Positions 9,757 through 18,000 of a stretch of 64,000 nt of DNA are shown in pieces; position 1 is the stretch's first letter, and every line of letters begins with the position of its first letter. The notes beneath the pieces were generated by a model that was not told the DNA's origin, did no database searches, and was given only the letters and a program-made list of their open reading frames with translations. Made by a program: the position numbers and the translations under genes. The stretch comes from Acidobacteriota bacterium (GTDB lineage Bacteria > Acidobacteriota > Blastocatellia > Pyrinomonadales > Pyrinomonadaceae): contig JAHBSM010000006.1 in NCBI GenBank assembly GCA_019639115.1, positions 62,001 through 126,000 on the forward strand, given 5' to 3'.

Positions 9757-9785
9757 TTGACACGATTTTGACAAAGATGTAACTT
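9757..9785 (+). promoter_or_regulatory. Candidate sigma-70 promoter for the zinc-ribbon gene
   Basis: A consensus TTGACA (9757-9762) is followed after 17 bases by TAACTT, a poor -10 box. It lies in the purD/zinc-ribbon divergent gap and would start transcription near 9793. Weak evidence. Confidence 0.3.
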
Positions 9786-9840
9786 TTCTTCGTTCGCGGG
9801 TTGTCCGCCTTTGGCCGCGAACGATACTGCTCAATCGGCG

Positions 9841-10209
9841 ATGGGTGAATCGATGACCAATCTGCCTCCCGATCAAACTGCTGCCGCCGCTGCGACAGCT
9901 CCTATCCACAAAGACCGAGAGATCAGATGCATCGACTGTACTTCACTGTTCACCTGGACGGCCGGCGAGCAGGAGTTCTTCGAAAGCAAAGGCCTCGTCA
10001 ACCCGCCAAAACGCTGCAAAGGTTGTAAAAAAGAGAAGACCCGACGAATCGAGGCCATTCTGAACCGGGTTCCGGGCGAACGGATCGATGTACCAGTCAG
10101 ATGCGCTTCGTGCGACGCAGCAACGACCGTCCCTTTCTTTCCGTCGCAGGGCCGCCCCGTCTTTTGCCGCAAGTGCTTTCAGCAGCAGCGTCCCGGCACC
10201 GCGGAATAG
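9841..10209 (+). CDS. Two-site zinc-ribbon protein
   Basis: This small cytosolic protein (about 122 residues from ATG 9841) has two zinc sites. The first is CIDCTSLFTWTAGEQEFF...KRCKGCK, the pattern of the probable zinc-ribbon domain PF13451. The second is CASCDAATTVPFFPSQGRPVFCRKC, with the CxxC...CxxC pairs and the RPVFCRKCF ending common in short zinc-ribbon proteins. The linker is basic (KKEKTRR). Start choice is uncertain: TTG 9811, ATG 9841 and ATG 9853 are all in frame and none has a good ribosome-binding site. Function unknown; a nucleic-acid-binding or chaperone-like role is only a possibility. Confidence 0.7.
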   Translation: MGESMTNLPPDQTAAAAATAPIHKDREIRCIDCTSLFTWTAGEQEFFESKGLVNPPKRCKGCKKEKTRRIEAILNRVPGERIDVPVRCASCDAATTVPFFPSQGRPVFCRKCFQQQRPGTAE

Positions 10210-10214
10210 ATCGA

Positions 10215-12236
10215 TCAACCGCCAACGTGGACGTTAGGCCGCATTTCCGGATCAGGCTCAGCCTGACGCAGGATCTCTCGCGTAACGGGAGCCGTGTCTC
10301 CTTCGCCGAACAAAATGTATCTCGCCAGATACATTATCGGATTCCCTTCGCTCCAGCCAAAATAAACGTGCGGTATCTTGCCCGTATTATCCCGCAGATA
10401 CAGCAGGAATGCCGCGATCGCGTTCGGAACGGCCGGCGCCTGGGTCCGAAGTATCTTATATCCTTCTACATCGTAGCCGCGTATGAACAGCTTACCTTTG
10501 AACTCCGATGCGTCACCGGTTTCGATCTCGTAAAAAAGCACCGGATCAGACGACGGAATGTGGTTATCTACACGCTTTTCGTGTTCCTTGAATCGGTACT
10601 CGGTCACGTCGCCGGTCTCGCGTCTGTTGGTCACGATACGTATCTCGCCCTCGGCATCGACGTCCTCGAGGAAAGCTTTTGCTGTTTCGTCAAGTTCGAT
10701 CTCGTCGATACGTATCTCGGTCGAACGCATCGCACGCGAAATGAACGATGCGGCAACGATGCCAAAAATGAACATTGAGGCGATCTTGATGCCATCCGGC
10801 CGTTCGATGATATTGGCAATGGTCGTGTAGATGAATATCGCCGCGATCGACCAGAATGCAGGCGTCCATTTGCTCTTTCGCCGTCGGGCCGAAAGCGAAA
10901 CGGCGATCGCCGCACTCGACATCAGAACCAGCACTCCCGTCGCATACGCGCCGCCCTGGGCGTCAACGTCAGCCTCAAAGAACCAAGTGACCGCGAGACA
11001 GATGCCCGTGAAGACGAATACAAGCGGACGGGTCGCCCTCGACCATTCGGGAGCCATGCCGTATCGCGGCAAATATCGCGGCACGATATTCAATAGCCCG
11101 GCCATAGCCGACGCTCCCGCGAACCAAAGTATCAATATCGTGCTCAGGTCATAGATCGTACCGAATACTTCCCCGAGATACTCGTGAGCGATGAAAGCAA
11201 GAGCACGTCCATTGGCCTTACCGCCCTCGGTCTTGATGCCTGCCTCGACCTCACCCGCCGTACACGCACAAAACTCAGGAGGCTCGTGCCTGAGATCCTT
11301 AGCACCACAATCTATTCTCGGGCAGAACTCCTGCTTTGGGATCACGACACTTGTCACAAAGCTGCTGCAAATCAGCATAAAGCTCATGATCAAAGCTGCC
11401 GTCGCCAGGAGCCGTCGGGTCTTGCCGATGCGATTCGGTTCGTTTACGAGCGGCATCACCGCGACGCCGGTCTCAAAGCCGGACAATCCAAGAGCCAGTC
11501 GCGGAAAGCTGGTCAACGCGAGCACCATGATCGCGATCGTGCCTGTAAGTTCGGCGCCTGCGATAGGCATTTTCACTGCGAACAACGCCTCGCGCCAATT
11601 ACCCAACAGCTCGGGATGGGTCGCGATCTCGTACATGCCGCGAAAGATCACCACAAGGTTGAGCAGCATATAGACCGCGACCAAAAAGACCGCGATGCCG
11701 ATCGCTTCCTTGAATCCGCGAAGGAACACGATCCCGAGGAACATCACCAAAGCGAATGTGACAATTACGGGATGGTCGAGGAAATGAAGATTTTCCCGGA
11801 CAAAAGGATTCTCGATGATGTGAGCAGTAGCGTCGGCGGCGGAAAGCGTGATCGTTATGACAAAATCGGTTGCAACGAAGCCGAGCAGCATCAGCACGAA
11901 CAATTTCCCTTTCCATCGGGAAAGCAGCACTTCCAGCATCGCGATCGAACCTTCGCCGTGAGGGCTCTCTTTCGCCACGCGGCTGTAGATCGGCAATGCC
12001 CCGAACAATGTCAAGAGAACAAGTATCAGCGTAGCCACCGGCGACAACACACCTGCCGCCAGGAACGCGATCCCCGGTTGATAACCTAACGTGGAAAAAT
12101 AATCCACGCCGGTCAGGCACATCACCTTCCACCAGGGATGCTGTTCGTGTCGCGTCTCAGGTTCGTGCGGCCCTTCTATCTCCGCTACATCGGCAAAGAG
12201 CCACTTTTTGAATCCGGATCTTTTCGCTGCTTTCAT
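10215..12236 (-). CDS. APC-superfamily permease with cytoplasmic C-terminal domain
   Basis: This 673-residue inner-membrane transporter has about 12 helices over residues 35-470 and a soluble C-terminal domain of about 190 residues. The [14 protein letters not shown] segment in helix 1 and [12 protein letters not shown] after helix 2 mark the COG0531 amino-acid/potassium permease group. Substrate could be an amino acid or potassium (the KimA type is related); the sequence does not decide. An external loop near residues 305-330 holds four cysteines (FCPRIDC, FCAC). The start at 12236 lacks a Shine-Dalgarno but is preceded by a terminator-like hairpin and an elaborate RNA leader, suggesting control at transcription. 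Confidence 0.85.
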   Translation of the reverse strand: MKAAKRSGFKKWLFADVAEIEGPHEPETRHEQHPWWKVMCLTGVDYFSTLGYQPGIAFLAAGVLSPVATLILVLLTLFGALPIYSRVAKESPHGEGSIAMLEVLLSRWKGKLFVLMLLGFVATDFVITITLSAADATAHIIENPFVRENLHFLDHPVIVTFALVMFLGIVFLRGFKEAIGIAVFLVAVYMLLNLVVIFRGMYEIATHPELLGNWREALFAVKMPIAGAELTGTIAIMVLALTSFPRLALGLSGFETGVAVMPLVNEPNRIGKTRRLLATAALIMSFMLICSSFVTSVVIPKQEFCPRIDCGAKDLRHEPPEFCACTAGEVEAGIKTEGGKANGRALAFIAHEYLGEVFGTIYDLSTILILWFAGASAMAGLLNIVPRYLPRYGMAPEWSRATRPLVFVFTGICLAVTWFFEADVDAQGGAYATGVLVLMSSAAIAVSLSARRRKSKWTPAFWSIAAIFIYTTIANIIERPDGIKIASMFIFGIVAASFISRAMRSTEIRIDEIELDETAKAFLEDVDAEGEIRIVTNRRETGDVTEYRFKEHEKRVDNHIPSSDPVLFYEIETGDASEFKGKLFIRGYDVEGYKILRTQAPAVPNAIAAFLLYLRDNTGKIPHVYFGWSEGNPIMYLARYILFGEGDTAPVTREILRQAEPDPEMRPNVHVGG

Positions 12237-12243
12237 TCAAGCA

Positions 12244-12283
12244 AAAACAGAAACACCGCCGAACGAAATATTCGCCCGCGGCG
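12244..12283 (-). terminator. Terminator-like hairpin in the permease leader (possible expression platform)
   Basis: On the minus strand CGCCG and CGGCG (12279-12283 and 12257-12261) pair, with an inner CGAA/TTCG stem, and are followed by GTGTTTCTGTTTTTGC ending eight bases before ATG 12236. The U-rich tail after a GC stem is typical of intrinsic termination. Placed right before the start codon, it would act on the permease itself rather than on an upstream gene. Confidence 0.5.
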
Positions 12284-12337
12284 TCCCTCTATTGGTTTTG
12301 GTCCTTCGTCGCTTTCACCCGGAATGCGATCGTTCTC

Positions 12338-12462
12338 ACGCCTGACGGAGTTAGTGCCGGCAAGGCGTTAGAAAATTGAAAGGGCGACGTCTCCCACACC
12401 GTCGCCCCCGTAGCTGCGAGTCCTCACAGCTCGCAGCAAATGTTCACCGGGGTGGTGAACAT
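12338..12462 (-). ncRNA. Structured 5' leader of the APC permease, possible riboswitch
   Basis: In minus-strand order there are three perfect stem-loops: 9 bp at 12462-12440 (loop ACCCC), 8 bp at 12437-12413 (loop CTGTGAGGA) and 8 bp at 12407-12382 (loop GTGTGGGAGA). ACGCCT (12368-12363) can then pair with AGGCGT (12343-12338). The last segment can instead pair with ACGCC (12284-12280) of the downstream terminator, giving alternative folds. The stretch CTAACTCCGTCAGGCGT resembles the 3' conserved part of c-di-AMP (ydaO/yuaA) riboswitches, but I could not find the matching 5' half of P1, so the class is unassigned. Confidence 0.5.
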
Positions 12463-12519
12463 CTCGATTATCCATAAGTGCGCCTTTTTTGCAAGCGAAT
12501 CTATCACAGACACAGCCGC

Positions 12520-13758
12520 TTATCTGGGTTCGACGACCAGGGCACCCGGAATGGCTGAAATGGAGCCATCCGACGGCACAACATAGAGTGTGTACAAGCC
12601 CGCCGGAGCGTCAGGAGCAACCGTGATGTTGACAATTACTGCGCCCCCGACATCCGAATGATCGACGTTTCTCGCAAACGACCCATCAACCGTGATATAG
12701 GGTGTGCCAAAGTCAAATCGGACCTGCGTGGCATCGAGGCCTTGCCCGCTGATCCACATGGTCAGCGCAGAATTCCGAACGGTTCCGACAGCGGTTTCTC
12801 CGAGAACGCCATTCGTTCCGATCAAGTCCACTGTGACTGAGCGACGCGGAGGCAGCGACCGTAACTGCACGGCGGTCGAAACACCCGTCCGTACCTCGAC
12901 CGAACCGGCCATACCGACCGAGGCGCCGCCGAGAGGGCCGTCGTAGTACAGCTCGTAATTCCCTTCCGGGACGCCGGCGATCTCAGCGGACCTCGTCCCT
13001 TCGATCTGTGTCGCAGCAATAAGTTTGCCGCTGGCGTCGGTAAGCCATGCCGTGCCGCCGGCAAGGGCCCGAGCCGATCCGGTCAATCTGATCGCAACGC
13101 TGCCGCAGCAAGCCGTTTCTCCGCGATCCGGATACAGTGACCTGACCGACGCAATATCCGCCATCGATAGGTTCCGTCCGGCTTCCACAGAGATCCCGCC
13201 AAAGGTATTCCGGTCGATCACCGGGAACATCAATGCCCCTCTTATCTCGGAATGACGCAGGCCGAGAAGGTGTCCTATCTCGTGCGACAGCACGGTCTGG
13301 AGGTCAAATGTCCCGTACGTGCCGTCTGACGAGAATTGAGCGTATGGGTTAAGCACGATGTCGGCTTCGACAATATAACCGCGTCGGTCGCGAAATACCC
13401 GCGTCACCGCAGCAGTCCCTATGTCACCGGCGTCAAATAATGCGAGGTTCTCAGCCGTCGCGGCGATCGTTATCAGGTTCACTGCGTCGCCGCGATTCGC
13501 CGGACTGACCGAACGAACGTTGCTGCGGTCGAGGCGCAGGTCGATGTCGCACGCTCGCTGCCAAACCGCAGCGGCCTGCACGGCGGCTTCTTCGACGGAA
13601 CTGCCTGATCTTATGTTTGCCTGTGCAGAAAAAAGCGATTCAGACAGCGTCAACGTGATCGGGGCCTTGCGCCAGCGCGACGCGCCAATCGTGTTCGTCG
13701 AGGCGGCCGCCAAAAGAAGGCAGCTTGAGACGAGCGCGATGAGCATCCGGTTGAACAT
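12520..13758 (-). CDS. Secreted matrixin-type metalloprotease (M10)
   Basis: The protein has about 412 residues. A signal peptide (MFNRMLIALVSSCLLLAAAS) is followed by a metzincin catalytic domain with the full zinc motif HEIGHLLGLRH at residues 159-169, then SEIRGALMFPV supplying the Met-turn, and DIASVRSLYP as in matrixins. The C-terminal half contains a carboxypeptidase-regulatory-like stretch (IAGVPEGNYELYYDGP) and a final Ig-like/TIG-type domain (LTMWISGQGLDATQVRFDFG). It is likely exported to the periplasm or outside. ATG 13758 is preferred to TTG 13761. The propeptide cysteine switch is not evident. Substrate unknown. Confidence 0.85.
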   Translation of the reverse strand: MFNRMLIALVSSCLLLAAASTNTIGASRWRKAPITLTLSESLFSAQANIRSGSSVEEAAVQAAAVWQRACDIDLRLDRSNVRSVSPANRGDAVNLITIAATAENLALFDAGDIGTAAVTRVFRDRRGYIVEADIVLNPYAQFSSDGTYGTFDLQTVLSHEIGHLLGLRHSEIRGALMFPVIDRNTFGGISVEAGRNLSMADIASVRSLYPDRGETACCGSVAIRLTGSARALAGGTAWLTDASGKLIAATQIEGTRSAEIAGVPEGNYELYYDGPLGGASVGMAGSVEVRTGVSTAVQLRSLPPRRSVTVDLIGTNGVLGETAVGTVRNSALTMWISGQGLDATQVRFDFGTPYITVDGSFARNVDHSDVGGAVIVNITVAPDAPAGLYTLYVVPSDGSISAIPGALVVEPR

Positions 13759-13798
13759 CAATTTGAAACTGACTGCGAACAGCTAGCCGCTGCTAAGA

Positions 13799-14011
13799 CT
13801 ATTCCTCGGATTCGGCGGGAGCCTGGAGCTTGACGTTCTCGAGGTCAGCGAATCCAACGATCAGGAGCAGAGCCACCAAGGCCAGGGTCGCAAGCACATA
13901 CAGCGCGGCTATCTGTTCGGTCGCAATTAGGACACCCGTGATGAGTGCGACCACCGCGATCCAGAAGAATACGACCGTTCTCCGGCCAAATCTCTTTTTG
14001 TTAGTTGCCAT
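13799..14011 (-). CDS. Small two-helix membrane protein
   Basis: This 70-residue protein has a basic N-terminus (MATNKKRFGRR), two adjacent hydrophobic helices (VVFFWIAVVALITGVLIAT and IAALYVLATLALVALLLIV) and an acidic tail. It is predicted to be an inner-membrane hairpin with both ends in the cytoplasm. It is transcribed with the SLBB-domain gene upstream (40-base gap) and followed by the matrixin gene. No family is recognised. The hydrophobic pattern, clean start and native codon use support a real gene. Confidence 0.6.
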   Translation of the reverse strand: MATNKKRFGRRTVVFFWIAVVALITGVLIATEQIAALYVLATLALVALLLIVGFADLENVKLQAPAESEE

Positions 14012-14051
14012 AACCTAACAGTATATGAATAACAGCAGAGGCAAACAAGCC

Positions 14052-15017
14052 TTATTCGATGATGCTAAGCGGCAGCTGGTCGTTGCCTTGCCTCGAACTG
14101 ACATTAACGACCGGCGGAACGCGTTTGGGTAGGCCGCCTTTGACTCCAATGTCCACGATATCAAACGACTGGAGCACCGGGTCCTCGGGCGAGCCCGGAA
14201 CGATCCGCCCAAGGTCGAACCGCATGATACTCACCTCAGAACCGTTCCTTCTGAAGATCGAGACGTCGTCCTGCCTGCCTTCTTTCGTCAGCCCGCCTGC
14301 ACTCGCGATCGCCTGGGTTAACGTTAGTTTCCCGGTCAGAGGGATCGACCGAGGATTTGCGATACCTCCGATAAGGTAAACCGGGCTTGCCCTTTCGACC
14401 GATACGAGATCGCCGCCTGCGATCTCAGGATCGCTGCGGCCGCTCATCAGGTCGGCAATAGAAACGAACGCGATCTCAGGAGCACCTTCCTCCGTGTCAG
14501 GCCTGCATGACGCGGCCTTTGGCCGAAAGATGCTTATCCGGCCCGCCGCGTCGTCCGTGATACCACCGGTACCGACAATTAATTCCCGGAGTTTGACGGG
14601 CCGTTTGATCTGGAATCTTGTCGGCGACCTGACAGCTCCGTCAACTACGGCGACCGCCCGATTCGAGCGATCAACTACGGTTACCACTGCTTTTGGTTCG
14701 CGAAGTATCTTAGACAATGCCCGCTCGATGTCACGAGCCACATCTTCGGGCATCCGGCAGCGTGCAAAGATCGCGTCGCCGTAAGTATTGAATCCCGCAA
14801 GAAAGCCCTCAGGATCGAGTCGGCCACGCCAATCAAAATCGAAGCTCCCTACGATATCGACATCTACGACATCACCGGGAAATATCGGCTCTTGGGGTCC
14901 AGGCTCGGTCTGCCCGAAAGAATAAACGGGCAAGATCGCGACGACCGAGGTCGCTGCGACGAACGCAAGAGCTTTAATTGCGGATCTGGTAATTGTCAGG
15001 ACCGGACCAAACGTCAT
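14052..15017 (-). CDS. Polysaccharide export (Wza-like) protein with SLBB domains
   Basis: The 321-residue protein has a signal peptide ending near SFGQTEPG, then a Poly_export domain (PF02563-like: PGDVVDVDIVGSFDFDWRGRLDPEG), followed by SLBB-type beta-grasp repeats (VAVVDGAVRSPTRFQI and VYLIGGIANPRSIPLTGKLTLTQAIASAGG). Such proteins form or line the outer-membrane channel for capsule or exopolysaccharide. There is no lipobox cysteine and the length is shorter than E. coli Wza (379). Its ATG overlaps the stop of the zinc-ribbon gene by four bases (ATGA), so the two are translationally coupled. No synthase or Wzc gene is adjacent. Confidence 0.82.
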   Translation of the reverse strand: MTFGPVLTITRSAIKALAFVAATSVVAILPVYSFGQTEPGPQEPIFPGDVVDVDIVGSFDFDWRGRLDPEGFLAGFNTYGDAIFARCRMPEDVARDIERALSKILREPKAVVTVVDRSNRAVAVVDGAVRSPTRFQIKRPVKLRELIVGTGGITDDAAGRISIFRPKAASCRPDTEEGAPEIAFVSIADLMSGRSDPEIAGGDLVSVERASPVYLIGGIANPRSIPLTGKLTLTQAIASAGGLTKEGRQDDVSIFRRNGSEVSIMRFDLGRIVPGSPEDPVLQSFDIVDIGVKGGLPKRVPPVVNVSSRQGNDQLPLSIIE

Positions 15018-15229
15018 TTGTCACGACCGTCCGCAGGCTCGGAATTATGGCGCCGATGATGGTTGTAAGGCTTTGAGGTCGTCCCCGGCACGGCAAATCC
15101 TCTGAATTCCCAGTTGCAGCTGTCGCACAAAAGATTGTATCGGAAGAGAATTTTTAGCAAAAACGGCGTGGGTTTGTAGCCGCGTCGGATCCGGCCGCTT
15201 TTACATCGTGGGCAACGTTGAGAGATCAT
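15014..15229 (-). CDS. Small zinc-ribbon protein
   Basis: The 71-residue protein has two CxxC knuckles (CPRCKSG near residue 6 and CDSCNWE near residue 35) spaced like a zinc ribbon, and a basic, histidine-rich tail (NHHRRHNSE). It overlaps the Wza-like gene by ATGA, which argues that it is translated with it. No enzyme motif is visible. It could be a regulatory or assembly factor for the export protein, but that is inference from position only. Confidence 0.65.
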   Translation of the reverse strand: MISQRCPRCKSGRIRRGYKPTPFLLKILFRYNLLCDSCNWEFRGFAVPGTTSKPYNHHRRHNSEPADGRDK

Positions 15230-15262
15230 TATTTCTTAATTCCTGCACCGTCGGCAATATCT

Positions 15263-16174
15263 CTATTTGGGCCCGAGCAGATCGAGCTTTTCTATGGCAG
15301 CGTTGATGCGTTCGGCTGCGATCTCGCGATCTCGTGAGGCGGCCCCATCGCGGCTCAAATAGAACAATGCATCTCGGTAAAAATTCCTGGCCGCTGCCAG
15401 GTCGCCATCGAACTCGGCTCGTTCAGCCTTCTCGACCCAATGGCTCACTTTGATCGAACACAGCACCTCGTCAAGCACTTCTCGAGATTCGATCAGGGAA
15501 CGCTCGTCCGGATAGAATCCTAATGCGGACTCAACAACGTCGATCGCTCCTTGAATTGCGGCAAGCCGCTCGGTCGCTTCGATCTTGGTTTGGGCTTCGT
15601 GCGACAAGGTTCTCGCCTCGGCGGCTGCCCACTGGAGCATGTGATATCGGTGAAATTCGAGAGCAGACTCACGCCCTTTCCGCAGAGCGGCAAATCGCGG
15701 CGAACCTGATCCCATTCGCCCGAATTCACGATCGACCAACGCGACATATTCGGCACACATCTCAAAGACCTCGCGGTGACCCGCCGCAAATTTACCCAGC
15801 ACGTTGGCCGCATCGGAACGTCGTTTGATCTCGCGAAGCAGCGTGGCGTTCTTCTCAATGGAAAGTTTATCCGCGACCCTGCTCCGATCGATCCGAGAGT
15901 ACGCATCTGCGATGTTCCGGTCGAAGTTCTTCTGCATAGCCACGTAACGCATCCGGGCCCGCCTAAGCACCAACTCCCTGACGATCACAGCGGCTATGAG
16001 CACGACGCTCCCGGAGAGCCCCGCAACTATCCACGGCATCTCGTGCGCGAGGTCGTGGAACACTCCCCAAAGCACAAAAAATACAGCCAGCGCTACGGCC
16101 GCTGCGAGAAAGTAATAATTAGCTGCCGGAAGCCAAAAGGGCCGTCTGATCGGCCCGGCGCCGTTCGTTCGCAT
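15263..16174 (-). CDS. Two-helix membrane protein with long cytoplasmic helical region
   Basis: The 303-residue protein has two transmembrane helices (YYFLAAAVALAVFFVLWG and PWIVAGLSGSVVLIAAVIV) followed by about 220 residues that look largely alpha-helical, rich in Arg, Glu and Ala, with a late segment (AERAEFDGDLAAARNFYRDAL) resembling a TPR helix pair. A Shine-Dalgarno AAAGGGA lies six bases before the ATG. It heads the minus-strand group that includes the zinc-ribbon and Wza-like genes (33-base gap), suggesting an envelope or polysaccharide link. I do not recognise a family. Confidence 0.65.
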   Translation of the reverse strand: MRTNGAGPIRRPFWLPAANYYFLAAAVALAVFFVLWGVFHDLAHEMPWIVAGLSGSVVLIAAVIVRELVLRRARMRYVAMQKNFDRNIADAYSRIDRSRVADKLSIEKNATLLREIKRRSDAANVLGKFAAGHREVFEMCAEYVALVDREFGRMGSGSPRFAALRKGRESALEFHRYHMLQWAAAEARTLSHEAQTKIEATERLAAIQGAIDVVESALGFYPDERSLIESREVLDEVLCSIKVSHWVEKAERAEFDGDLAAARNFYRDALFYLSRDGAASRDREIAAERINAAIEKLDLLGPK

Positions 16175-16343
16175 CTATTGTCCCTTTCCCGAATTCAGAT
16201 ACTCAGGCCGAGGTCGGCTCGTGAGATGAATAAAATCTTAACAAAATTCGATGCTCGCCGCACATATATTGACCCTTGCGTCCGCCGATGGTGCCCGTCG
16301 ATGCTTTCGATACTCTGCGATCTGTGTTTCAATCAGATTCGTT

Positions 16344-16370
16344 GGAACTTTGATGTCCGGGCTCTCGTAA
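16344..16370 (+). promoter_or_regulatory. Candidate ECF-type promoter of the sigma factor gene at 16448
   Basis: GGAACT (16344-16349), a 16-base spacer and CGTAA (16366-16370) match the GGAAC-N16-CGT pattern typical of ECF sigma targets. It lies about 80 bases upstream of the sigma start, consistent with autoregulation. The rest of the 16175-16447 gap shows an AT-rich stretch near 16225-16245 that may serve the divergent gene. Confidence 0.5.
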
Positions 16371-16447
16371 CCATTTTTTGACAGGGCCGCAGCAAGCTGC
16401 TTTGTCGTTTTGGTCAGGGAAAACGGGAAGTTACCGGAGACGCGTTT

Positions 16448-17041
16448 TTGGAAGCCTTAAGAGCTGTGACCGAAATTGATGGAGCCGAGCTTGTTCGGCG
16501 GGCACGTGCAGGAGACGGCGCGGCGTGGGAGGACATCGTCCAGGCATTCACGCGGCGGATATTCAATCTCGCATACCGCTTTACGTCCAACGCCGAGGCC
16601 GCTGAGGACTTGACCCAAGACGTGTTCATTCGAGTATATCGCTCGCTGGACCAGTACGACGCGTCTCAGGGCGATCTGGCAAATTGGCTGATGCGGCTCG
16701 CACGCAATTTGATAATTGACGATTACAGGCATCGCCAGCGTAATCCACAAAATTCGATGGCCGATGCCGTCGATGATCATGAGTTCCACCTCCGAGCTGT
16801 CGGCAGCTCAGCTCAACGGGAAATGGAGCGAAAGGAACTGGCTGCACAAGTGCAGTTAGGCATTGACAAGTTACCCGAGGATCTCAGGACATGCGTCATA
16901 CTCCGCGATATTGAAGAATTGACCTACGCAGAGATCGTGGATGTGCTGCGTATACCTGAAGGCACTGTCAAATCTCGCATCAATCGCGGACGAATCGAGT
17001 TGGCGAAGATACTAAGGAGGATGCGTGTCGTTACGATCTGA
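16448..17041 (+). CDS. ECF RNA polymerase sigma factor
   Basis: The 197-residue protein has sigma region 2 (IFNLAYRFTSNAEAAEDLTQDVFIRVYRSL), a region 2.4 DNA-contact stretch (LANWLMRLARNLIIDDYRHR, given here in part) and region 4 with the helix-turn-helix LTYAEIVDVLRIPEGTVKSR. It lacks regions 1 and 3, as ECF factors do. A TTG start at 16448 with GGAG nine bases upstream is preferred; GTG 16466 is the alternative. The next gene encodes a zinc-finger anti-sigma factor, so activity is probably held by that partner until an envelope signal arrives. Confidence 0.93.
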   Translation: MEALRAVTEIDGAELVRRARAGDGAAWEDIVQAFTRRIFNLAYRFTSNAEAAEDLTQDVFIRVYRSLDQYDASQGDLANWLMRLARNLIIDDYRHRQRNPQNSMADAVDDHEFHLRAVGSSAQREMERKELAAQVQLGIDKLPEDLRTCVILRDIEELTYAEIVDVLRIPEGTVKSRINRGRIELAKILRRMRVVTI

Positions 17042-17212
17042 CATTGCGAGAGGCGATGAATGATGCTGAGGGAAATGGATAATGAAATTCGAGATTCATA
17101 GATCCTTGGGCGACGCAGCGGGTAATGCTTTAGGCGAGATGGTTTGTATAATTCTCGGATCTGGGTTGTCCGAGGTATTTGACGGGATCTGAGGCCGGGA
17201 CCGGAGATAAAA

Positions 17213-17998
17213 GTGACACTGGGGAATAACATCATTATTGACTGCAAGGCGTTTGAGGAGCTTTTGTCGGAACACATCGACAAAACCCTTGAGCCGTCGG
17301 TCAATGCTGCTGTCGCCGAACATGCGATGGCATGCCCGCTGTGTCACGCTTTGCTCAATGATGTCAAAGGATCGATCGAAGCGTGCCACGCGATTGCGGC
17401 GCCGCCGGCATCGATGACGCGGCTCGAGGCACGAGTCATTACGATGACGACGCCGGAAACGGCGATGACGTGCGATGATTTCGAAGGCTATCTGACCGAT
17501 TACCTCGATGGATTTCTTCCCGCTCAGGTGTTCCATCGCTGGGAACGGCATGCCGCACTTTGCGGCACGTGCGAAGATCTCCCGGGAATAGTAGTTCGCT
17601 CGATAGCGACATTGTACACATACAAAACCGATGAGCTGGCAGTACCGGACGGTCTTCATGAACGCATACTTCGCTCAACGCTGGGCACAGCCGAGGCTGA
17701 AGAGGTCAAGCCGTCGTGGACAGCGTCTGCAGTAGAATGGCTTCGCGGCATACGTCTGCCGATCGCCGTGCCCCAGCTTGCTCCGGTGGCGGCTGTGATG
17801 ATGTTCGCGTTCCTATTCTTTAACCAAACGGTCTCGGCCGATGGTGATTTCACGAATTTTTACCAGAAGAGTTACGAGCTCGCGGAGACTGCGTATCGCC
17901 AAAGCTCGGATGCCCTGACAAATGGCGGCGAAGAACCCAAACCGATCGGCGAACCAGTTGAAGGCACGCGATTCGTTGACAACGACGGTAAGAAATAG
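17213..17998 (+). CDS. Transmembrane anti-sigma factor with two zinc fingers
   Basis: From GTG 17213 (GGAG seven bases upstream) the protein has 261 residues. The first 40 residues form one zf-HC2-type anti-sigma zinc finger (Cys then EHAMACPLC), and a second copy occurs around residues 85-125 (MTCDDFEGYLTDYLDG then RHAALCGTC). Each carries the HxxxCxxC signature of ZAS proteins. A hydrophobic helix (LAPVAAVMMFAFLFF) near residue 195 anchors it in the inner membrane, leaving a short periplasmic tail. The duplication of the finger is unusual. It follows the sigma gene by 171 bases with no gene between. Confidence 0.88.
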   Translation: MTLGNNIIIDCKAFEELLSEHIDKTLEPSVNAAVAEHAMACPLCHALLNDVKGSIEACHAIAAPPASMTRLEARVITMTTPETAMTCDDFEGYLTDYLDGFLPAQVFHRWERHAALCGTCEDLPGIVVRSIATLYTYKTDELAVPDGLHERILRSTLGTAEAEEVKPSWTASAVEWLRGIRLPIAVPQLAPVAAVMMFAFLFFNQTVSADGDFTNFYQKSYELAETAYRQSSDALTNGGEEPKPIGEPVEGTRFVDNDGKK

Positions 17999-18000
17999 AC

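Noticed and set aside
11184..12089. Plus-strand frame opposite the APC permease
   Set aside because: Antisense to the permease, very rich in His, Gln and Arg, and no ribosome-binding site.
12338..12462. Firm assignment as a ydaO c-di-AMP riboswitch
   Set aside because: Only the 3' segment and one internal piece match; the 5' half of P1 is missing, so the class name is not claimed.
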